Shown: in pieces, positions 1 through 7,800 of the stretch
Position numbering within the stretch: the first letter of the stretch is position 1
Layout of the letters: each line of letters begins with the position of its first letter
DNA from: Phoronis ovalis
Lineage: Eukaryota > Phoronida > Phoronidae
Direction: 5' to 3'
DNA length: 11,993 nucleotides
Assembly: GCA_028565635.1 (NCBI GenBank)
Contig: JAOXYB010048614.1
Coordinates: forward strand, 1 to 11,993
The notes under the pieces: model-generated
Databases searched by the model: none
The model's input: the letters and a program-made list of their open reading frames with translations, nothing else
What the model was told of the DNA's origin: nothing
Made by a program: the position numbers and the translations under genes

Positions 1-433
1 AAAGATGGCTTTACAACTACAGAAACTACATCATATGATGGGCATCTGTCTGCACCCGCAGACCTCTTGTTATATGTTAGAATTATATAAATTTTTACAG
101 TGTATCTGTTTTGAAATAATTAAATTGGTCGAATTCAAAAGAACAAGGGAACAAAACTATGCTTGCAATTCATCATTGCAGGCGAGCTTTTTTCTTCTGA
201 GTGGATTACAGTTTACTATGCTATTTAAATTGTTACCGGATATACATGAATCTTCATATGATGATATATCCATTTGGTTGCATTTGTTGCTAATAAACAG
301 TCTCCAACTCTCTGTCAGTTATCAAGAATTATTGTGTTAGTACAAGATAAATACAACGCCTAATAAAATAAGCTTTAGCATAATTTTGGAATAACATTCA
401 AATATTTGATGTATTTTTAATATTAAATTATAG
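1..433 (+). other. Intron (3' part) of the esterase gene
   Basis: The window opens in an AT-rich intron upstream of the first visible esterase exon. I searched all frames for the GESAG nucleophile exon and did not find it. An open frame at 5-340 has no recognisable domain. A small imperfect hairpin lies at 161-183. Confidence 0.75.
161..183. repeat. Short imperfect hairpin in intron
   Basis: GCTTGCAAT, loop TCATC, ATTGCAGGC: a 9-bp stem with one G/T wobble. No function assigned. Confidence 0.4.
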
Positions 434-586
434 GTGGCATGTCGGTTACTTATCACATGATGTCTGACTTGAGCCAAGGTTTATTCAGAAGAGCAATTTG
501 TCAAAGTGGTGTGTGCACATTTCCATGGTCTGTCAAAACTTATGAAGAAATGGAACACATTATGAAAAAAAGACTAGAGTCAATAG
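434..586 (+). CDS. Esterase exon 1 of window (just after the GESAG nucleophile elbow)
   Basis: Acceptor ...aattatAG at 432-433 and donor GTATGT at 587. The exon starts with the last two bases of a Gly codon (phase 1) and reads GMSVTYHMMSDLSQGLFRRA, then ICQSGV, then a stretch ending in RLESIG. In this family the preceding residues are GESAG, so the intron splits the Gly right after the nucleophile motif. That exon is not in 1-433. Two Cys occur here, in ICQSG and GVCTF. Confidence 0.92.
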
Positions 587-3066
587 GTATGTACATATGA
601 AAACAGTAAAAGCATTAGTTTGATGTTTGTGTAAGTGTAATAACCAATTTGTAATTGTGGAAAAGTGACGATTAATTACTTATTCATTGTCTGATCTTCA
701 ATTTTAAGACTGCGCATGGGATTTGTTCCAATCCCAAAGTCATAGTTGAATCTCATAAGTTAGACAACCATGGAAAACATCTTTGACTTAAATAGTTCTC
801 TCCCAAAAACAACAACAGAAAGTGTGGTTACTTCTCTTTATAGGTTGTACTGGAAAAACAAGCCAAGAAAAAATAGATTTCCTTCAAAACCTTCCTGCTA
901 AGAAATTAAATTCCATGCTTCCAATGGCTGCTGAACCTGTTTTAGACCACCACTTTTTGAAGGATTTTCCATTGAATCTACTGGAATCTGGACGTATTCA
1001 GACTACTGACCTTCTTCTAGGTTTATATTAGAAAACATTTGATACTTGATGAATTGATTTACAAAATAGATTATATCAGCTACAACAGACACCCCATTAC
1101 CCTGATAGTGTACCGCAGGATAAATGCTTAAACTGTTGTTGTTTTGGAGTTTATTTCTATTGTAATTGGAATGGGAGCCTTATGTTGAGGCATTGTATTT
1201 CATAAGATACCATGAGTATGGAAAGTGCTGTTTGTCAGGCTCAAGCACCTATGTTAGCAAACCCACCTATCCCAGTTGTGAAAAATTCTTTAACAAAAAT
1301 TCTCCAGATCATACCTTTTACCGTTTTATTAGTCATCTACCGAATTGTAATCACTAAATTTAACGTTCTCTGGCACAAAAAGGCATTATAATTCTATAGT
1401 AACTGCACATCAAATGGTTTAAACGTCAGCAATACTCTGCCATGAGAAAATTAATAAAACAGTAACTTTGAAAAATACTACCATTGACAATATAACAGCG
1501 GTTCAAACAGTCAAAACATGACTATGAATTTCAAAATGGAAACTTTCATTTTCTACAGTTGTTTTTACCAATATTAGGTTGTTTCGTACTTTCAAAAGTG
1601 GATTAAACATTTTATCACTGAAAGTTTGTATAATTTGATTTTTTATTTACTATAGGTTTTAACTCCGACGAAGGTAGCTTAGTCACAGATTTAGGACCAA
1701 AAGGTTTAGGAACGGATTATATGCCTTACCGGGATAACTTCCAAGCAATATTAGCTCTAATGGTAAAACTACGATTCAGTCATAGTCGTGAGGAGGTTGT
1801 TGAAAAGATTATGGATCATTATGTTACAGAGGATATGTATGATGATGCACACAATCTTTTACAAGTCTTGATGGAAATTTATGGGGATATGTTGTTTGTT
1901 TGGGCTACAAATGATTTTGCTTCAAGGCACTCATGTGAGTACAATCATGATAGACACAAATATTTGGCTGTACTCAATTTTTTGAGTGGATACAACTTTT
2001 AAAACCTAACTATCAACTATCCTATGAGGACCAGGAGACTTCTATTTTTAAATTACATTGTTTTCTATTGAAAGTTTTCTAGAAACAGTCTCCAGTAAAA
2101 AATTCTTAACAGGCTTGCTAAAACTTGGTATTTTTGCATTAATTCATTTCAGCAATAAGCTAGAACGTGATAATTTATACTAGAAAATTAACATATTTTT
2201 AAGCTGCATCCCCAGTATACTTGTATCGTTTCGATCACCGAACAAAAGCTTCTCATCGAGATGATCACATTAAAGCTGGGCATGGAGACGAGCTGATATT
2301 TTCCTTTGGTGAACCTTTTCTGGATAAATTGCATGTTCCTCCATCGGTTTTCACAGATGACGATAGAAGAATTAGTAAAATGATGATGCAGTATTGGGTC
2401 AACTTTGCTAAATCTGGGTATGCTTACTAGAAAATTGTTAAACCCCAAAAATTTGTGCATTATGATTATAATGAAAACATTATATTTCCAGGACAAGTAA
2501 TCTTTTGATGTCCTAGGATTCATAGGATTCAGTAAAACAGTACTTATATCAAAATTTAGTTGTAAGTAAAGAAGATCGTAAGACAAGATTGAAAGTCTAT
2601 TGCCTAAGTCATGTGATAGTTTTAATTGGATTAATAAAAATAAATAAAAAATTTTATGTTAATGTGCATGAAATCTACTGGGAAATATGAAAATCTGAAC
2701 CTTTGTACATTTCATGAAAATCAAGCAGAATGGAAGGGTTACAAATTTCTGAGTTAAAGAAATACTATCTGTTTGACGAAACATCAACTGCAGTGTCACA
2801 TACTGTTGTGATACTTTTATGCAGTTTAATAAAGATCCAATAAACAGAGTCTAACTGTAAAACTCTCTTCTTTCAGAAATCCTAATGATAACAGTTTTCC
2901 TCCGTGGCCTATATATAATAATGAATCAAAGCAATATTTAAACATTAATTCTTCACCAGAAACTGCTGCAAACTATCAGACAACAAGAATGGAGTTTTGG
3001 AGCACAACGTTGAGAAAATATATGACTTCCAATTCCGAGAGTATTACTGCTACTTCGAAATATTAA
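434..3066 (+). CDS. Type-B carboxylesterase / cholinesterase-like enzyme, C-terminal 337 residues (5 exons, 5'-partial)
   Basis: Joined exons 434-586, 844-1020, 1656-1934, 2204-2417 and 2877-3066 encode the C-terminal part of an alpha/beta-hydrolase that hydrolyses carboxylic esters. Seen: the first exon opens at G-GMSVTYHMMS, which in this family directly follows the nucleophile elbow GESAG. The catalytic Glu is in GFNSDEGS (Glu116 of the visible part, codon 1670-1672) and the catalytic His is in AGHGDEL (His230, codon 2281-2283). PVYLYRFDHR, the QYWVNFAKSGNPN helix and the final WPIYNNES block are also family hallmarks. Family members are usually about 550-600 residues, so roughly the last 60% is present. 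No AChE-type tetramerisation tail, HxEL retention signal or hydrophobic GPI-type tail is visible; the protein ends in TSKY. Such enzymes are commonly secreted, but the signal peptide would lie outside the window. Substrate cannot be told: it could be a detoxifying esterase, a juvenile-hormone-type esterase or another lineage-specific enzyme. Confidence 0.93.
717..736. repeat. Perfect 7-bp stem hairpin in intron
   Basis: TGGGATT, loop TGTTCC, AATCCCA within the 587-843 intron. Probably incidental. Confidence 0.4.
844..1020 (+). CDS. Esterase exon 2 of window
   Basis: Acceptor ctttatAG (842-843), donor GTTTAT (1021), which is a weak donor. Phase 1 in, phase 1 out. It reads GCTGKTSQEKIDFLQNLPAK, then LPMAAEPVLDHHFLKDFP, and ends in TTDLLLG. 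This corresponds to the family segment 'GC....CLR..P...L...PVVDG.FL.D.P..LL..G'. The donor is accepted because joining gives the perfect family sequence DLLLG-FNSDEG; unspliced reading stops at 1029-1031. The second Cys usually found in this loop is Phe here. Confidence 0.9.
1021..1655 (+). other. Esterase intron, no other feature seen
   Basis: 635-nt AT-rich intron with GT and AG ends. An open frame at 1166-1357 shows no family resemblance. No transposon ends, tRNA boxes or exon-like blocks were recognised. Confidence 0.7.
1656..1934 (+). CDS. Esterase exon 3 of window (catalytic Glu)
   Basis: Acceptor tttactatAG (1654-1655), donor GTGAGT (1935). It opens with GFNSDEGS, where the Glu of DEG is the acid of the Ser-Glu-His triad in cholinesterase-type enzymes. 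MPYRDNFQAIL, a helical segment with SREEVVEKIMDHYV, and GDMLFVWATNDFASRHS follow. No Cys occurs in the exon, so the third intrachain disulfide of true cholinesterases has no partner here; this argues for a carboxylesterase rather than an acetylcholinesterase. Confidence 0.93.
1972..1987. repeat. Short hairpin in esterase intron
   Basis: ACTCAA, TTTT, TTGAGT: a perfect 6-bp stem with a 4-nt loop in intron 1935-2203. Likely incidental. Confidence 0.35.
2204..2417 (+). CDS. Esterase exon 4 of window (catalytic His)
   Basis: Acceptor tatttttaAG (2202-2203), donor GTATGC (2418). The split Ser codon (T + CT) joins RHS to SASPVYLYRFDHR. A later AG at 2213-2214 is rejected as the acceptor because PVYLYRF must be kept. 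AGHGDELIFSFGEPF carries the catalytic His in the usual GHG(D/E)E context, and the exon ends in MMQYWVNFAKSG. Confidence 0.93.
2418..2876 (+). other. Esterase last intron, with a 9-bp tandem duplication
   Basis: 459-nt intron, donor GTATGC, acceptor tttcAG. It holds a perfect 9-bp tandem duplication, TAGGATTCA twice (2514-2531). The reverse-strand open frame 2188-2586 is the antisense shadow of exon 4 and intron. Confidence 0.7.
2877..3066 (+). CDS. Esterase last coding exon and stop
   Basis: Acceptor cttctttcAG (2875-2876) after a good pyrimidine tract. One base completes the split Gly (GG + A), giving GNPNDNSFPPWPIYNNESK, the usual last conserved block. A poorly conserved hydrophilic tail ends ..SITATSKY with TAA at 3064-3066. 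Two N-glycosylation sequons are visible, NES and NSS, which would fit an extracellular protein. Confidence 0.92.
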
Positions 3067-3168
3067 GAGAAACCAAACAATGTTTCAATTGTTATACAGT
3101 ATTCCATTGGTTGAAATTTGTATATTGGGATATATTGATTGTTGAATTTATTTTATTATCGATGACAG

Positions 3169-3174
3169 AATAAT
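3169..3174 (+). promoter_or_regulatory. Candidate variant poly(A) signal of the esterase mRNA
   Basis: AATAAT about 100 nt after the esterase stop, followed by a GT/T-rich stretch ATTTTGTTTGTTCGTT (3175-3190) like a downstream element. A weaker alternative on this strand is ATTAAA at 3676-3681; a canonical AATAAA lies at 4367-4372. Confidence 0.35.
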
Positions 3175-3217
3175 ATTTTGTTTGTTCGTTCAAAGGAGTA
3201 TTAGATTTACATATACT

Positions 3218-3249
3218 AAATCACAAAAATTTGCTTGGCTTTGTGATTT
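3218..3249. repeat. Perfect 10-bp inverted repeat in esterase 3' flank
   Basis: AAATCACAAA and TTTGTGATTT separated by a 12-nt loop. It would form a hairpin in either strand's transcript, about 150 nt past the esterase stop. Confidence 0.65.
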
Positions 3250-3506
3250 TTAAAGACTGCCCAATTTTTTATGTAATTAATGAGTGTTCAATATTTGCTT
3301 GTAAATATTTTTGTGAAACATTTCCTCAATTTTGTACAACTGTATTGGTATGAGAGTACTATCTACATTGCTTTCCTGATTCGCAACATTGTCTTGTCTG
3401 CATGGTGCCATATTCTTACTAACTCTACTTTTGTAATACTTGCTCTTGCAATTTGTTGCGAGTACTTTATAATCATTGCTTAACAACAGTTTACAAATAT
3501 CTTTCG

Positions 3507-3528
3507 TAAAAGTGTTAAGGCGCTTTTA
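3507..3528. repeat. 8-bp hairpin next to a minus-strand AATAAA
   Basis: TAAAAGTG, loop TTAAGG, CGCTTTTA, with one G/T wobble pair; a T-run follows on the + strand. It overlaps a reverse-strand AATAAA at 3530-3525. Confidence 0.45.
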
Positions 3529-3530
3529 TT
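3525..3530 (-). promoter_or_regulatory. Candidate distal poly(A) signal of PLEKHA-like gene
   Basis: TTTATT on + reads AATAAA on -. It is the first canonical hexamer downstream of the 4749 stop and would give a 3' UTR of about 1.2 kb. Confidence 0.3.
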
Positions 3531-3915
3531 TTTACAAAATATTTCCTAATGTGTATGATTCTACTTTAGAATGCAGCTGATATATTTTTTACAATTAAGC
3601 TTCTTTGATAAAAATTGAAACTAACAAGACAGTAATTGGCATTCAAGGGTTACTGTATTTATAAACGTTATAAAAATTAAAGATTAGTTTTACAGTATAA
3701 TACTTGTATGTAACTGTACAATTATTTACTAAGATCTACTGGTTAATTCAATCACTAACAGGAAATACTTTAACTACCTAAAAAGATTGTGTACTATTCA
3801 AAACCTAATTTTCTAATTCCAATACTATCAGAATATTGTATGTTACCATACTAAATACCACAACCAATTGCCTACAAACTAGAGATTATATCAAAACTTT
3901 CAAAAACAGAATTAA

Positions 3916-3971
3916 ACATTTTTATAAATGTAAAAGTACTAGAGTACTTTACACTTGGTGAGGCCTCACTA
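3916..3971. repeat. Cluster of three adjacent inverted repeats
   Basis: ACATTT-TTAT-AAATGT (3916-3931); AAAGTACT-AG-AGTACTTT (3933-3950, extendable to 3930-3952 with one bulged A); and the perfect 12-bp palindrome GTGAGGCCTCAC (3958-3969), extendable by a wobble and an A/T pair. All three sit within 56 nt, near the middle of the convergent spacer. Confidence 0.6.
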
Positions 3972-4687
3972 AATATCTGTGTTGCAACACAAATGTAGAC
4001 TATTTGTTTTTAATTAGTTCATATTAAACAATTATTTTATATACCTTCAGAAGTACAAACTAAGAAATAAGGGGTTTCCAAGAAACAATGATGAGATTTA
4101 AGATGGCACATTTAACTGTGCAATTCTAATAATGATATACAACTACCACGGAGAAAAAAAAATATCATTCCTAGAGGCATCAGTTCTGGAACAACCATAC
4201 TTGGCTGAAAAGCTTTTATAATACAGTACTCAACAGACATTTCCCATATAAGGTATAAAATAGCAAAAAGAAATGGTTGATATGTCTAATTCTTGATTAC
4301 AAGTCACAAAGTGAGCATTAAGAATAATCATTATGTGATTATGATATGCATTTTGAAAATGTGTAAAATAAAAGTAAAATATGCTAAAAATATAAATTTT
4401 ATAAAAGAGATACGGTTTTATGCCAAAAATTGAGTATTACTCGAAGCATTACAACGACAGTATTGTACATCAATATTTACAAACTGAAACCAAGTTAAGG
4501 CACAGGAATCTCCATAGGAAATGGGAGGTAAATAAAACTGTTAAAAAAGATATAGTATCGTCTGCTTATTAGATTTCAATTCATATTTTAACTTATTAGT
4601 ACAGCTCTTTTCAAACTTTGATGGAAAAAAAATCATAGTTCACTGAATAGTTTCTGAATTTACAACAGATGGAATCAATGTACTAGC

Positions 4688-4693
4688 TTTAAT
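4688..4693 (-). promoter_or_regulatory. Candidate proximal variant poly(A) signal of PLEKHA-like gene
   Basis: TTTAAT on + reads ATTAAA on -, about 55 nt after the TAG at 4749. It is a common hexamer variant, but AT-rich DNA yields many by chance. Confidence 0.2.
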
Positions 4694-4748
4694 CAAATGT
4701 GGTTCACAATCTCCTCCACACAGATGACTGGTTTGTGAATCAACACAG

Positions 4749-4822
4749 CTATGGTGTTAATGAAATAATAGGTTGTGAAGTTGGAGAGGTATCCGCTGAT
4801 TGTAACAGTCCTCGTCTTTTGG
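4749..4822 (-). CDS. PLEKHA-like terminal exon (C-terminus version 1)
   Basis: Strong acceptor tttatattttcAG (4824-4823). The split codon G + CC gives Ala, then KRRGLLQSADTSPTSQ and PIISLTP, with stop TAG at 4751-4749. The Ser/Pro-rich end resembles the Ser/Pro-rich tail of PLEKHA7 in composition only. The open frame is short (24 codons including the stop), so the call rests on the acceptor, the phase match and the lack of a better end other than the alternative at 5518-5618. Confidence 0.68.
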
Positions 4823-7800
4823 CTGAAAATATAAACAAATTAATGTAAAACAAGCATGTTGGACTGTGAATGTCTGCAGCTAGTTAACAAAAGTTTCAAC
4901 TAATAAATTTAAAATAAGTCATTAATTGTCTGTGCTGATAACTCAGGTTTTGCAATGTACATTTCATTCTTTTACTTTTAATCAATGAGTGAATAGTAAC
5001 TGATATCAACATTATCAGTAAAAGTTTGTTTCTAAATGTGTTTAGCTTAAAATTAAATTACAACAGTCAATAAAAAAATATGTACACATTAAATGTTACA
5101 CAAAACAAGTTCATCTAACATGTATCAAATTTCCTTAGTTATCTCAGATTCACTACACCAGCAGATTGCAAAGCCTCCAGAAAGCATCTGTTTGATACGA
5201 AATATAATGTGAAATCTTATGACAGTTCCTACTTGAAAGCAAATATGAAGCATTGCCAAAAATATTCTATTTATTATAGCTATAAGCTTTATCACGTCAA
5301 ATACTTTGGCACTCTGTATAGCAAAACACATTGAAAACTTTAACCGATTCAGCAGTCGTAGCTAAAGAAATTTGTGTGCCACCCATGACATAGTTTGTAT
5401 AGATAAAACTGGTTCACTGATTAAAGTATTTAAATCACACCATGCATGGCACACTGAAGTTTCATGAAAGCCAGCTTGTCAAAGCTCCGAATAGAACAGA
5501 CAAATCGCACAACATACTTATTGATTTATAATGGATGCACTACTTAAGAAGTCATCTAAATCATCTTCTCCATACTTAACACTGTTCGGGAACTGAACGA
5601 TGGGACTTTTAGCAGCTTCTAATAAGTAATGTAAGTATTAAAAAATGACTAATTTAAACCGAAGCTGACAAGTTATATCGAACAAGTTAAGAATTAGACA
5701 AGAAATATTCATCAGGAGGTATCTTGTAGATGCCACCCGTTTGTAGCCTTAATGGCACCACTAGTTTTACTAGACTTGTAAAAATTTTAAATTATAACCA
5801 ATCCATCAGTCATTTAAACTTTGGATTTATTATCACTTTTCAGCAATTAATGATTTTTTTAAACAGAGTGAATGGTTACCTGCTACTTCTTTGCTCTTTA
5901 CGGTGACTTCCCTAGCAATAGCATGTCGCAGCTCCAGCACCATTTCTCGCCTTTTCTTTTCTTCCGTCACTTTCTGGTGAATTTTTGACTCTGGTGCATT
6001 TAATTCCAGTTGTGTGAACTCTTGCAAACTATAAATAAGATAGAAACATTATGTTCAGCCTAAAGAGCAGTTGTGTAACATTAGACTTGCACAAGCCTAA
6101 AATGATACTATTAGTTTTTATTCTGATAATGTTGTTTTTAATTATTTACAATATAAATTTAATTCATTGCTTAAAATGTTTAAGCTTGTGTGTAGTTTTT
6201 GTAAAACATATGCACAAAAACACTAAAAATATTATGTTTTGTGTGTATAAAGATTTTCCTCAAACAAAGGATTGATGTTAAAATTTTTAGCCATGCTGTC
6301 TTGAGTAAATCTAGTGTAACGTGAAAAATGAATGGATACCAAAATAGCTAAAATTATAAATATTTTGTATTAGATTTAAAATTTGTATTACAAATATATT
6401 GATACTATTTTTTTCAGGTATTCTTTAAAAACTGCACTGCAAAATAACAGTTTTACCTATGAGCCGACAACATTTTTCTTATTTTTTCAGCTTTTTCTTC
6501 TCTTCTCATTTTTTCTTCTTCTGAGATTTCTTCGTCTTCTGAATCAGGCATGTAACGTTCAGGAATTAACACTTTTTCAGGAGCAAAAAGCTAGAAACAG
6601 TAAAATATCTGAAACTGCATATAACTATGATAGCTTTTTAACTTTCCAAAAGCACTCTATAGAAATCTGATCGTATATACATACCATAAAACATGCCACA
6701 AAATTAAGGTTTGTTTAAAAGTTACAGTTCATTTTCATGTTTTTTTGCAGTGAAGTACAGTACTTACAGTAACAACTGTTGATGACTACAACATTAAGTG
6801 TTCATATTTCTAATAGATTTACATTTTATTTCTTTTACATCTGTGATCAAGCCAAATCTGTTATTAGTTCTGACAGGAATTGTACATGTAAAGATGGCAA
6901 TAAAGAGTTTTCGTCAAGCTGTTCATACGAGACAAACAAAAACGCATAAATACCTCTCTGTCAATTGTCCATTCATCGATGATATCCCCTTTGGTATCTG
7001 TACTGCTAATAACATCTTGATCATCTTTAGATCGTTTCTGCAAGTACAAAGAACAATGTTGCAATGTGTATATGTGTGTAAAGTGTTGTGCCCTAGCACC
7101 TTGTTTTACATGCAGTTGCTTTACAGAGCATTTCCATAATTGGATATGGTAGCAAAAGCTGGGTTACAAGTATCATTATTACCTACAGGGTAACAAAAGT
7201 AAATGTGCCAACGTAAACGTTTAATGTTTCTTGCTCATTTTCTGCTATGAATACCAAATAAGGCAGCACAACACAGAAAGTTTGTAAACAAAACAATTAT
7301 TTTAATTAATAAAATAATCTATTAAATAATATTCAAATGTAAGATATAAACAATCTTTTCTCCAATAGACTCATGCTGATATGAATAGAATCTTACAATA
7401 AAGGGTTAGTAAATTCTAAGTATTGTGATTCCTGTGAAAGTACAATTTCTTAGACAATAAGTTAAAATCTTGGAACTTGAAGATTATTTTACATTTAAAT
7501 GCAATAACAGCTTTCTCATTGGTGGTGTTTTCCCAAACTTTTTTTTTTAATTTAAAAATTGTAAGGCATGCAATTCCATTCATATTATACCTGTAACTCA
7601 TTTTCAACATTTTTCAAGATTTTTGGTGTTTCCATTGCAACAGGGTGACTACTAGAAATTGTCATATAGCGTCCTCGTGCATTCTTTTTGGAACTAGGAG
7701 TCGTTTCTTTGAATAGATCAGAGGCAGTCTCTTTAGGAATTGATGTTGTAGATTTGGAAGCTTTGTTGAGAGAGAATGGTCGAGGTCCATACAGCAGTTC

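Larger units (their letters stand above)
3067..4748. other. Convergent intergenic region / 3' UTRs of both genes
   Basis: 1,682 nt of AT-rich DNA between the two stop codons, with no convincing coding sequence. The fully overlapping short frames on both strands at 3277-3486 have no family features. It holds a perfect 10-bp hairpin (3218-3249), an 8-bp hairpin (3507-3528), three adjacent inverted repeats (3916-3971) and candidate poly(A) signals on both strands. It is read here as the 3' UTRs of both genes, possibly overlapping. Confidence 0.7.
4823..5879 (-). other. Last intron of PLEKHA-like gene, containing a candidate alternative exon
   Basis: 1,057-nt intron, the longest seen in this gene. 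It holds the candidate exon 5518-5618, an AATAAA on the - strand at 5275-5270, and a weaker exon-like frame at 5687-5769. The frame at 5125-5331 has no family features. Confidence 0.65.

Noticed and set aside
5-340. 111-codon open frame upstream of the esterase exons
   Set aside because: No family motifs, no GESAG, mixed composition typical of AT-rich non-coding DNA; it lies within an intron whose acceptor is at 432-433.
1501-1515. GTTCAAACA, resembling a tRNA B box
   Set aside because: The final invariant C is missing, and there is no A box or cloverleaf around it.
2204-2215. Alternative acceptor at the AG of CCCCAG (2213-2214) for esterase exon 4
   Set aside because: It would delete SASP and break the phase; the AG at 2202-2203 restores the split Ser and keeps PVYLYRFDHR.
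2188-2586. 132-codon reverse-strand open frame
   Set aside because: It is antisense to the catalytic-His exon of the esterase, whose forward translation is unmistakable.
434-3066. Identification as true acetylcholinesterase
   Set aside because: The Cys needed for the cholinesterase-specific third disulfide is missing from the catalytic-Glu exon and the C-terminus, there is no tetramerisation or GPI-type tail, and the acyl-pocket and Ser regions are not visible.
3277-3486. Overlapping 67-69 codon open frames on both strands, the + one very hydrophobic
   Set aside because: T-rich DNA readily gives hydrophobic frames. There is no splice support and no recognisable domain; the position fits a 3' UTR.
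6383-6670. 95-codon + strand frame rich in Phe/Leu
   Set aside because: It is the complement of the Glu/Lys-rich VLIPERY exon at 6457-6590; the apparent hydrophobic helix is an artefact of reading GAA/AAA codons backwards.
6798-7139. 113-codon + strand open frame
   Set aside because: Antisense to PLEKHA-like exon 6954-7037 and its introns; no independent support.
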